A stretch of 7,536 nucleotides of DNA from Candidatus Aminicenantota bacterium (GTDB lineage Bacteria; Acidobacteriota; Aminicenantia; Aminicenantales; Aminicenantaceae). Numbering within the stretch: position 1 is the first letter of the stretch; each line of letters starts with the position of its first letter. The position numbers and the translations under genes are program-made. A model generated the notes under the pieces. That model was given only the letters and a program-made list of their open reading frames with translations. It did not search any database and was not told where the DNA came from. The stretch is taken from contig JAUWVG010000097.1 in assembly GCA_030617525.1 (NCBI GenBank), positions 1 through 7,536 of the forward strand. Reading direction: 5' to 3'. This document shows positions 1 to 5,922 of this stretch, in pieces.

Positions 1-911
1 ACGGAACCACACGTCGGGTTTCAAGAGAAGCTCCTGTTCTTGTCCTCAGTTATAAAAACAAGGAATACGCATTGGGTGGAGCAGGAAACTCTCTCTTCAA
101 CCTGCAATCACTGGGAGCAAATCCTGTTCCTGTCGGAGTGATTGGGAGAGATTCAGCTGGAGAAAAAGTCCTTCAGATCCTCAAAGCCAATAACATCTCG
201 ACCAAGCACCTGATTCAAATCAATAACTTTCCAACTCCGACCAAATCCAGAATCCTTGCTGGAGAAGAGACAGCCAGAAAACAGCAGATATTAAGAATCG
301 ATCACGAAGGAAAAGTTCCGAAAGACAATTCAACCCAAGAAAGACTTTTAAAAAACCTTGTAAATCTTAAAGATAAATCTCAGGCATTGTTGATTTCAGA
401 TTATAATTATTTTGTCGTCCAAGAGAGTATCTACAAAAAAATCCTCCCCGGTTTTCGGAAGTCCAAAATTCCCATTTCGCTGGATTCACGTTTTCGCATT
501 CTAAATTTTAAAGGTGTGACCGTCTCCACTCCTAATGAATCCGAAGTCGAAGAAGCCTTCAAAATTGAATTCAATTCCGATGAAGAAATAATCAAAAAAA
601 CTGGGCGGAATCTTTTGAATTTGACAGAAGCTGAGGCCATCCTTATCACCCGGGGTTCGAAGGGAATGGTCCTTTTTGAAAGGAGAAAAACTCCCTGGGC
701 TATCCCCATTCATGGAACAACTGACATTGTTGATGTGACAGGCGCCGGAGATACTGTCATAAGTGTTTTTACACTGGCCTTGGCATGCGGCAGCAGCCTC
801 AGAGATGCAGCCAGACTGGCCAATCACGCCGGAGGTATGGTCGTCATGAAAAAAGGAACAGCAGTTATCACCATCGAAGAGTTTAGGAATTCGATCCAAT
901 CCGAAAATTGA
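1..911 (+). CDS. rfaE1: D-glycero-beta-D-manno-heptose-7-phosphate kinase (PfkB family), 5'-truncated by window edge
   Basis: This cytoplasmic enzyme is predicted to phosphorylate D-glycero-beta-D-manno-heptose 7-phosphate at C1 with ATP, an early step of ADP-heptose synthesis for the LPS inner core. The reading frame is open from base 3, so the gene begins upstream. Its first residues (RRVSREAPVLVL, then LGGAGN near 74-91) match the substrate-side motifs seen near the N-terminus of HldE kinase domains, so the TTG at 72 is internal. About 302 residues are visible and I estimate 20-35 are missing. Other landmarks are RIDHE (near 297-311) and the PfkB signature DVTGAGDT at 732-755, whose GAGD supplies the anion hole and catalytic Asp. 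The usual DYxKG stretch reads DYNYF here, a local deviation. The stop TGA overlaps the start of rfaE2 by 4 nt, so the two halves of the HldE enzyme known from E. coli are separate proteins here. The family call is firm; substrate specificity rests on the neighbouring gene. Confidence 0.88.
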   Translation, partial: GTTRRVSREAPVLVLSYKNKEYALGGAGNSLFNLQSLGANPVPVGVIGRDSAGEKVLQILKANNISTKHLIQINNFPTPTKSRILAGEETARKQQILRIDHEGKVPKDNSTQERLLKNLVNLKDKSQALLISDYNYFVVQESIYKKILPGFRKSKIPISLDSRFRILNFKGVTVSTPNESEVEEAFKIEFNSDEEIIKKTGRNLLNLTEAEAILITRGSKGMVLFERRKTPWAIPIHGTTDIVDVTGAGDTVISVFTLALACGSSLRDAARLANHAGGMVVMKKGTAVITIEEFRNSIQSEN

Positions 912-1399
912 AAAAACTGTACAGACTCGATCAACTGAAAAAAATCCTTCAAGTCAAAAGACAAGAAGGGAAGCGTATCGTTCTGGCCAACGGAGGTTTT
1001 GACCTCATTCATGTAGGGCATATAAGATATTTGAAGGAGGCCAAAAAAGAAGGAGATCTTCTTTTCGTCGCAATCAACAGTGACTCTTCAGTCCGGAAAC
1101 TTAAGGGGCCCGGGAGACCGATTCTCGCCGAAGACGAACGTTCAGAAATTATTTCTTCCTTTTACTTTGTGGATTATGTAATCATTTTTAATGAAGATAC
1201 TGTCAACAACATCATTCAAACACTTAAACCCGATGTCCATGCCAAGGGATCTGATTACACTAAGAACACCGTTCCTGAGAGAGACACCGTCCTTGGATAC
1301 GGAGGTGAGATTGTCATAACAGGTGGACCAAAAGTACGCTCGACTTCAGATTTTTTCCGCCTCATCGCAAATAAAATCGACAGTTCAGACCATTTTTAA
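908..1399 (+). CDS. rfaE2: D-glycero-beta-D-manno-heptose 1-phosphate adenylyltransferase (cytidylyltransferase fold)
   Basis: This enzyme transfers AMP from ATP to heptose 1-phosphate, giving ADP-D-glycero-beta-D-manno-heptose, the precursor used by LPS heptosyltransferases. The 163-residue protein is a complete stand-alone version of the HldE C-terminal domain. Visible motifs are NGGFD (28-32; most relatives have NGCFD), the nucleotide-binding HVGH (35-38), a GPGRPI segment with the ER of the following helix (68-78), KGSDY (113-117), the GGEIV strand (132-136) and a terminal RSTS (144-147) where relatives usually show STT. The start is TTG at 908, inside TTGA, so it shares bases with the rfaE1 stop. 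No clear Shine-Dalgarno is visible just upstream, and translation is probably coupled to rfaE1. The next in-frame ATG lies beyond the HVGH motif region, which rules it out as the start. The function call is strong. Confidence 0.93.
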   Translation: MKKLYRLDQLKKILQVKRQEGKRIVLANGGFDLIHVGHIRYLKEAKKEGDLLFVAINSDSSVRKLKGPGRPILAEDERSEIISSFYFVDYVIIFNEDTVNNIIQTLKPDVHAKGSDYTKNTVPERDTVLGYGGEIVITGGPKVRSTSDFFRLIANKIDSSDHF

Positions 1400-1446
1400 A
1401 TATCCTGGATTATTCACGGACCGAGGTTGCTACATATGCAAGGCAT

Positions 1447-1485
1447 CGGCCAATGAAGCTGTGGTTGTCCACCGCGAATTGGTCG
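1447..1485 (+). other. stem-loop with nested helices
   Basis: Bases 1447-1454 (CGGCCAAT) pair with 1478-1485 (ATTGGTCG) as eight pairs including one G-U. Inside, GC 1458-1459 pairs with 1474-1475 and GTGG 1461-1464 with CCAC 1469-1472, around a TTGT loop. A GAA/GA internal loop and one T-C mismatch interrupt the helix. The structure lies 48 nt after the rfaE2 stop and is not followed by a U-tract, so it is not a standard intrinsic terminator. It could be an mRNA 3'-end stabiliser, a REP-like repeat unit or chance. Only the pairing is seen; any function is inference. Confidence 0.4.
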
Positions 1486-1526
1486 TAACAAAGCAGATGT
1501 GGTAAGATCGGTTCGCCCCCTTGGGG

Positions 1527-1647
1527 TAAAAAATGCCGACATTTGATATATACTGGCAAACAAAAAAAGAGATATTCGAGAGATTGCTGAATATCATGCT
1601 ATCAAGTTGATATTTTCAAAGACAAATGAAGGTGTCGGCAGTTTTTA
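1527..1647. repeat. 121-bp candidate MITE-like element bounded by 15-bp inverted repeats
   Basis: The left arm at 1527-1541 (TAAAAAATGCCGACA) and the right arm at 1633-1647 (TGTCGGCAGTTTTTA) are reverse complements at 14 of 15 positions, including an unbroken 8-bp TGCCGACA/TGTCGGCA core. Both outer ends are the dinucleotide TA, as expected if a Tc1/mariner or IS630-type element had inserted at TA and duplicated it. The interior is AT-rich, encodes no transposase and carries smaller palindromes. This could be a non-autonomous element of an IS630-like transposon or a fortuitous inverted repeat. Repeat copies elsewhere in the genome would decide it. Confidence 0.3.
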
Positions 1648-1670
1648 TGAATAATTCAGGATAAATACCT

Positions 1671-2705
1671 ATGGATAAGTTTCTCATTATTCGACTCAGC
1701 TCCCTCGGTGATATCATCCATACTCTCCCAGCCTATGCGGCCTTGAGAAAAAATTTTCCCCAAGCGAAAATATCTTGGCTGGTCGAAGATAAAGGAAAGG
1801 ATCTCCTCGATTTTGTTCCCGGGCTTGACAGGACAATCGTTTTTTCCTCAAAAAAATGGAGTATGGCCTCAAAAAAATTCTGGTCTGAATTTCTGCGTGT
1901 CGTCAGAGAAATCCGCCAGAAGGATCAGATCGCGCTGGATTTCCAAGGTCTAGTCAAATCGGGCCTTTTTGCCTTTTTGTCCAAAGCAAAAACACGGATC
2001 GGATTTCACAAAAAAAATTTAAGAGAATCCAGTGCTTCGATTTTCTATACAGAAAATTTGGATCCTATTTCTGAAAAAATGCACATAGTCAGCAAAAACC
2101 TGAAACTCCTCACAAGAATTGGAATCCAAAAAGACACTTTCGAGTTTCCGCTTCAGATTCCAGAGACCTTATCACTCTCAGTTTTGGAGAAGATAAAAAC
2201 TCAAGGATATCGTGAAGATAACCGTCTGGTTGTTCTTAATGTCGGCGCGGCATGGGAGACAAAAAGATGGTTTACCGAACGCTGGATCGAACTGATCAGA
2301 ATATTGAACGAGAAGAACTTGGGTGTGTTTTTTCTTCTTCTCTGGGGAACGGAGGTAGAAAGAACTCTAGCAGAAGACATTCATGCCAAAACAGATACGG
2401 CCATTGCTCCTCAGTTATCTCTAAAGGAAGTTCTGGCTCTTGTCAAAGAAGCCGATCTGCTCATTTCAGGAGACACCTTTGCTCTCCAGGTCGCATGCGC
2501 TTTGTCCCGTCCAGTTGTTGGCCTATTCGGCCCTACCTCTCCAAAAAGAAACGGACCGTTTTCCGAACAGGATGGAGTGGCCTTCCACGAAATGGAGTGC
2601 AGTCACTGTTATAAAAGAAAATGCTCAAATCTGAAATGCTTAAAAAAGATCACACCGCAAGAAGTGGCTATGCTGAGTATTCAACGCCTGGAAAAGCATG
2701 ACTGA
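1671..2705 (+). CDS. waaC: LPS heptosyltransferase I-like glycosyltransferase (GT9 family)
   Basis: This is predicted to transfer L-glycero-D-manno-heptose from ADP-heptose to the LPS inner core (Kdo) at the cytoplasmic face of the inner membrane. The 344 residues match the usual GT9 length. The N-terminal acceptor half opens with RLSSLGDIIHTLPA (8-21), whose Asp14 is the conserved catalytic-region Asp, followed by DFQGLVKSG (90-98). The nucleotide-sugar half has GAAWETKRW (192-200), WGTEVE (225-230), SGDTFALQVA (266-275) and LFGPTSPKRNGP (285-296). The SGDT segment is odd: relatives usually have DTGxxH, while here Gly is Phe and His is Gln. A C-terminal CSHCYKRKC...C cluster puts Cys at 310, 313, 318 and 323. 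The start ATG follows a weak AGG at 1658-1660, and the TGA overlaps the next gene by 8 nt. The DxQGLxKSG motif favours WaaC over WaaF, but heptosyltransferase rank and exact acceptor are inferred. Confidence 0.85.
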   Translation: MDKFLIIRLSSLGDIIHTLPAYAALRKNFPQAKISWLVEDKGKDLLDFVPGLDRTIVFSSKKWSMASKKFWSEFLRVVREIRQKDQIALDFQGLVKSGLFAFLSKAKTRIGFHKKNLRESSASIFYTENLDPISEKMHIVSKNLKLLTRIGIQKDTFEFPLQIPETLSLSVLEKIKTQGYREDNRLVVLNVGAAWETKRWFTERWIELIRILNEKNLGVFFLLLWGTEVERTLAEDIHAKTDTAIAPQLSLKEVLALVKEADLLISGDTFALQVACALSRPVVGLFGPTSPKRNGPFSEQDGVAFHEMECSHCYKRKCSNLKCLKKITPQEVAMLSIQRLEKHD

Positions 2706-3249
2706 ATCAAAGATTATTACAACCATATACACATGGAGAGTCCGTTTTGGTCTCCTGGCGCTTATATTAACGGTCCTTTTTGCCCGGCCCACTCTGCTCT
2801 CGCTTCTGGTTGGTCTGGCCGTCACATCCGCAGGACTTTCCTTTCGGCTTTGGGCCTGCGGCCATCTCAAAAAAGAAAAAGAACTTACCACCTCCGGCCC
2901 CTATAGATACACAAGAAATCCCCTTTATTTAGGAAATGTTTTTATCGGCATCGGGGTTGTGATCGGATCCAATTCCTGGTGGGCGATAGTCATCTTTGTC
3001 ATCTATTTTCTTTTATTCTATCCCGTTATTATTTTGGAGGAAAAAGGGAGAATGCAAAATATTTTTCCTCTTCAATACAGTCAATACAGCAAAAATGTCC
3101 CGCTGTTTTTTCCGAATTTTCGCCTTTCCTGGCCCAAAAACCCACGAAAATTCAGCTGGCAGTTGTACAAATATAACAAGGAAACCAGAGCTCTTTTCGG
3201 GGCTCTCATTTACTGGGCTATTCTGACTGCTTTAATGTTTTTTTTCTGA
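2698..3249 (+). CDS. membrane methyltransferase, isoprenylcysteine carboxyl methyltransferase/phospholipid methyltransferase family
   Basis: The 183-residue integral membrane protein carries the family hallmark GPYRYTRNPLYLG (67-79) and a later EE pair (114-115), which together form the S-adenosylmethionine-binding C-terminal half of Ste14/PEMT-type enzymes. A KNVPLFFPNF stretch (132-141) follows, as in many bacterial relatives. Hydrophobic segments lie at roughly 16-29, 33-52, 78-91, 94-113 and 164-183; the last is an extra C-terminal helix ending in FFF. The ATG overlaps the end of the heptosyltransferase gene in ATGACTGA, so the two are probably co-translated. The family normally methylates a carboxyl, amine or similar group on a lipidic substrate. 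With an LPS-core gene upstream, a lipid or envelope substrate is plausible, but nothing in the sequence identifies it. Confidence 0.82.
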   Translation: MTESKIITTIYTWRVRFGLLALILTVLFARPTLLSLLVGLAVTSAGLSFRLWACGHLKKEKELTTSGPYRYTRNPLYLGNVFIGIGVVIGSNSWWAIVIFVIYFLLFYPVIILEEKGRMQNIFPLQYSQYSKNVPLFFPNFRLSWPKNPRKFSWQLYKYNKETRALFGALIYWAILTALMFFF

Positions 3250-3478
3250 ACTCACTGATTTTTGGAATGTTCTCAGATTTCTGAAAATTTCTATCAGCTC
3301 GCCTGACTGTGCTTTATTTAAAAAGTTCTTTCATCCTGTACATCGATAAGTGCAAAAACATCGGCAAAGTCATTCTTGGAATTAGCCCTTGACTTTAAAC
3401 TTTTTTTGTAGTTTTTCCTTTAAATTTTTATGATAGTGTTATAAGCTCACAAAACCAAAGGGGTCATCTTTTGAGAAC
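3250..3478 (+). other. 229-nt AT-rich spacer before the PilZ gene
   Basis: No gene is visible on either strand. It contains a 12-nt perfect palindrome, TCAGATTTCTGA, at 3273-3284 and, further right, T-rich DNA with a weak promoter candidate. The centre of the palindrome is too short for an RNA hairpin loop, so it would be a duplex site if anything. I could not identify an intrinsic terminator after the methyltransferase gene. Confidence 0.45.
3406..3434 (+). promoter_or_regulatory. weak sigma70-type promoter candidate for the PilZ gene
   Basis: TATGAT at 3429-3434 matches the -10 consensus at five of six positions. TTGTAG at 3406-3411 sits 17 nt upstream but matches the -35 consensus poorly. 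A better -35 hexamer, TTGACT at 3389-3394, is 34 nt away from the -10, which is too far. Transcription would start near 3441, about 38 nt before the PilZ ATG. AT-rich DNA gives such matches by chance, so this is tentative. Confidence 0.25.
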
Positions 3479-3808
3479 ATGAAAGAAAAAAGGAAACATC
3501 CGAGATTGAACCTATTGTTTCCCATACATTGTCTCAGTCTTAAATCCAGCACCTCTTTTTATGCCGTATTTGAGAACATCAGCAAAGAGGGATTGAAACT
3601 TATTACAGATGATCTACTAGCCATTAATGAATCTATTAAATTTACATTAACTATTGTTGGCAAAATCATAAAAATGAAAGGAAAGATATTGTGGCACGAA
3701 TCCTCCCAAAATGGGGAAAGGCATATTGTTGGAGTTAGATTTACGAAAATAGAGCCTAAGAATCAAAGGTTTCTCTCAAAATTTATTCTGGAGATGTTAG
3801 CTACCTAA
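3479..3808 (+). CDS. PilZ-domain protein (predicted c-di-GMP receptor)
   Basis: This is a 109-residue single-domain protein. It has both halves of the PilZ c-di-GMP-binding signature: RxxxR as RKHPR at residues 5-9, and the (D/N)xSxxG motif as NISKEG at 33-38. The beta-barrel pattern of alternating hydrophobic strands follows, including ILWHES near 69-74 and HIVGVRFTKI near 82-91. There is no signal peptide, membrane segment or attached effector domain, so it would act in the cytoplasm through partner proteins. The ATG at 3479 is fixed because RxxxR begins at residue 5. The ribosome site is poor: GGGG at 3460-3463 is 15 nt away and GAG at 3473-3475 only 3 nt. The gene is convergent with the signalling operon that encodes an HD-GYP c-di-GMP phosphodiesterase. 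Ligand binding is expected from the intact motifs but the downstream target is unknown. Confidence 0.85.
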   Translation: MKEKRKHPRLNLLFPIHCLSLKSSTSFYAVFENISKEGLKLITDDLLAINESIKFTLTIVGKIIKMKGKILWHESSQNGERHIVGVRFTKIEPKNQRFLSKFILEMLAT

Positions 3809-3921
3809 CGAAAAAAGTTTCCGCAAATACTCAGGCAAATCTTCGATATCGATAACGAAAACTAAATCTATTATAGGATTAAAATTTGTTCTAAATTTCA
3901 CCAGAAACGTTTTATCCTTAA
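3809..3921. other. convergent junction between the PilZ gene and the kinase gene
   Basis: This 113-nt AT-rich stretch separates two genes that end facing each other. It holds a 10-bp perfect palindrome TCGATATCGA at 3843-3852, but no GC-rich stem followed by a T-run on either strand, so no bidirectional intrinsic terminator can be called. Confidence 0.4.
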
Positions 3922-5922
3922 TTAGGGACTGGCTTCTTTCTCTAGAGGGAGAGTAAACCTCACTGTAGTCCCTTTACCCAATTCGCTCTCTACCCAAACT
4001 TTTCCTCCATGAGCTTCAATAAAGTATTTTACAATTGTCAGGCCCAAGCCGGCACCCCCTAATGCAGTGTCGGATGCATCGACCTTGTAATATTTATCGA
4101 ACACTTTCTCTAACTGATCGGGACTCATCCCTATGCCTTGATCTTCAATGGATAGCTGAAAGTCTCCATTCAATGATTCACCTTTAATCCAAATCGATGT
4201 TCCCTCTGGAGAAAACTTAACCGCATTGCTCAATATTCTCTCTAGAGCATCCTTCAATCTTCTCTCATCCAACATCAATTTCGCGGGAGCCGAAGTCATT
4301 GTTGTTTTAAGCTCAAACTTTGGGAACAGTTTCTGAAAATTGGAAACTGTTTCAGTAACCAACATCGAGAAATCACAAATAACTCTGTCTAAAATTATCC
4401 TTTTTCCAGATTCGATGCGGGATATGGAAAAAAGATCGTTGAGAATGGCGGTCAGATTCACGGATTGTTGATTGATATAGGAAAGAAACTTCTCTTTCTC
4501 CTTCTCTTTGATATCGCCCTTGGACAAAAGAATTTCTGAAAACCCACGTATAGATGTAATCGGTGTCCTCAACTCGTGGGCCGCCGAAGTGATAAATTCG
4601 GTTTTCATCCGGTCAATTTCGTTTTCATATGTCACATCCATTAAAATGAAAGCAATCCCAGAAAACTTGCCCTCTTTATTTTTGATCACAGAAGTCCTGG
4701 CACGCATAATACTGGGAGGCTTTGGATCTTTCTCTAACACTTCAAAATCAAACTGATCGCTTGTTTTCTTTTTATCAAAGGTAGTCTTCATTCGATCCCG
4801 CAAGGTTTCATTTTGGATGACAGAATCCACAGGTTGATGGATTACATCACTGAATCTAACACCCAGTAGAACTTCAGCAGCCTGGTTCATTAAAATTATT
4901 CTAAAGTGCTTGTCAATAACAATAAGGCCGTCCGCAATAGACTTAAGGATTCCATCGATTTTATCTCTTTCAAATTCTGTTTCCTTGAGAGCCAGTTGGA
5001 GTTCCTTGGATCTCTCGTCGACCATGTACTCCAGATTCCTGGAATATTCCTTGATTATTTCCTCCGCTCGCTTACGATCTGTGATGTCTCTTGCTATACT
5101 TAAAACCAAAAACTTTCCTCCAATTTTCTCTGGAATAGTCCTTATTTCCACCGGAATCTTACTGCCGTCTTTCCGTAAAATATTAAACTCATCTGGTCCG
5201 GTGGCCTTCCCCTTTCGGTTTTTGATCAAAAGTTTGGCCGCTTTTTTTATCTGGCCTGGAGCTAGAAGCTTAAGCCTTAAAAAACTCTTACCGATTAGTT
5301 CTTCTCTATTGTACCCTGTGATTCTCTCTGCAGCCTTATTTCCATCGATAAATGTACCCTTTAAATCATTTAAATAAATGGCATCCGGTGCATTCTCGAA
5401 TAATATTTTTAACTTTTCTTCTGAATTCCTCAGTTCTTCCTCAGCTTGTTTATGATCGGTAATATCAAGAGAATACTCTATCATTTGAGTTACATTCCCA
5501 ACACTGTCAAAAATGGGGAATGCACGGACTTCGAAAATTCTTGGATCTCCATTCACATAATGAACATGTTCAACCTTCACGGGCTTCTTGGTCTTTTTCA
5601 TCTGTTCGAGTGGGCATACATGTTTTGCACCTTTGCATGGACTCTTGCGATTATGGGTTAAGGCAAAGCATGTAACATTTTTCGATAAATCCCCGGAAAA
5701 AGCGTATGAATTCGCCAGTTTGACTGTATAGTCATTAACATCTATGACATAGAATGGATGTCTGAGGGATTCGATGACATTATTTAAGAATTCATTCTGG
5801 AGACGAATTTTCTCTACCGCCTGTTCTCTCTCGATTTTATGCTCTTCCAGCTCTGACACACGGTGACGAAGCACTTCCATTTCCTTTTGGAAGTTTTTCT
5901 CTGTCTCAGTTTTCTTTTTCAT
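3922..5922 (-). CDS. soluble multi-PAS sensor histidine kinase
   Basis: The 666-residue protein has no membrane segment and should sense a cytoplasmic signal. In order it shows an N-terminal coiled coil (about 5-43), PAS 1 (about 45-158, ending DITDHKQAEE), PAS 2 (about 165-288, ending ARDITDRKRAEE), a coiled coil (about 286-322) and PAS 3 (about 322-432). The HisKA dimerisation domain follows with H-box AAHELRTP (phospho-acceptor His449), then HATPase_c with N-box Asn566, DQGIG (594-598) and GAGLGL (623-628). All catalytic boxes look intact. PAS 1 holds a Cys/His-rich insert, C85, H90, C96, C103 in CxxxxHxxxxxCxxxxxxCPL spacing, containing three of the four cysteines in the protein. This resembles a cysteine-bearing PAS subgroup and may bind a metal or cofactor (inference). 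The ATG overlaps the HD-GYP stop in ATGA, so translation is likely coupled. Its probable partner is the CheY-like receiver encoded two genes upstream. Confidence 0.92.
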   Translation of the reverse strand: MKKKTETEKNFQKEMEVLRHRVSELEEHKIEREQAVEKIRLQNEFLNNVIESLRHPFYVIDVNDYTVKLANSYAFSGDLSKNVTCFALTHNRKSPCKGAKHVCPLEQMKKTKKPVKVEHVHYVNGDPRIFEVRAFPIFDSVGNVTQMIEYSLDITDHKQAEEELRNSEEKLKILFENAPDAIYLNDLKGTFIDGNKAAERITGYNREELIGKSFLRLKLLAPGQIKKAAKLLIKNRKGKATGPDEFNILRKDGSKIPVEIRTIPEKIGGKFLVLSIARDITDRKRAEEIIKEYSRNLEYMVDERSKELQLALKETEFERDKIDGILKSIADGLIVIDKHFRIILMNQAAEVLLGVRFSDVIHQPVDSVIQNETLRDRMKTTFDKKKTSDQFDFEVLEKDPKPPSIMRARTSVIKNKEGKFSGIAFILMDVTYENEIDRMKTEFITSAAHELRTPITSIRGFSEILLSKGDIKEKEKEKFLSYINQQSVNLTAILNDLFSISRIESGKRIILDRVICDFSMLVTETVSNFQKLFPKFELKTTMTSAPAKLMLDERRLKDALERILSNAVKFSPEGTSIWIKGESLNGDFQLSIEDQGIGMSPDQLEKVFDKYYKVDASDTALGGAGLGLTIVKYFIEAHGGKVWVESELGKGTTVRFTLPLEKEASP

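Larger units (their letters stand above)
1400..1670 (+). other. 271-nt intergenic spacer between rfaE2 and the heptosyltransferase gene
   Basis: No convincing gene is visible here. The spacer holds a 39-nt stem-loop (1447-1485), a MITE-like pair of inverted repeats (1527-1541 and 1633-1647), a 7-bp inverted repeat with an 11-nt loop (1571-1577 with 1589-1595) and a 13-nt palindrome (1600-1612). I found no stem followed by a T-run that would mark an intrinsic terminator, so read-through from rfaE2 into the heptosyltransferase gene is possible. A TATACT hexamer at 1549-1554 resembles a -10 box but has no partner -35 at normal spacing. Confidence 0.5.

Noticed and set aside
72..74. TTG as the true start of the heptose kinase
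   Set aside because: The frame is open upstream to base 3 and encodes family-conserved residues, so the gene begins outside the window.
431..899. Minus-strand frames opposite the kinase gene
   Set aside because: They mirror a strongly supported PfkB gene and show no protein-like motifs.
1323..1505. 60-codon frame overlapping the end of rfaE2
   Set aside because: Two-thirds is out of frame with, or beyond, a well-supported gene; it has no recognisable motif and no ribosome site.
3241..3300. Intrinsic terminator after the methyltransferase gene
   Set aside because: The T-run lies inside the gene end and the nearby palindrome TCAGATTTCTGA has only a two-base centre, so no terminator hairpin can form.
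3389..3394. TTGACT as -35 box for the PilZ gene
   Set aside because: A good hexamer, but no -10 match sits 16-18 nt downstream; the TATGAT is 34 nt away.
4910..5377. 155-codon plus-strand frame opposite the PAS kinase
   Set aside because: It lies fully antisense to PAS 2 and its coiled coil; composition is that of an antisense shadow.
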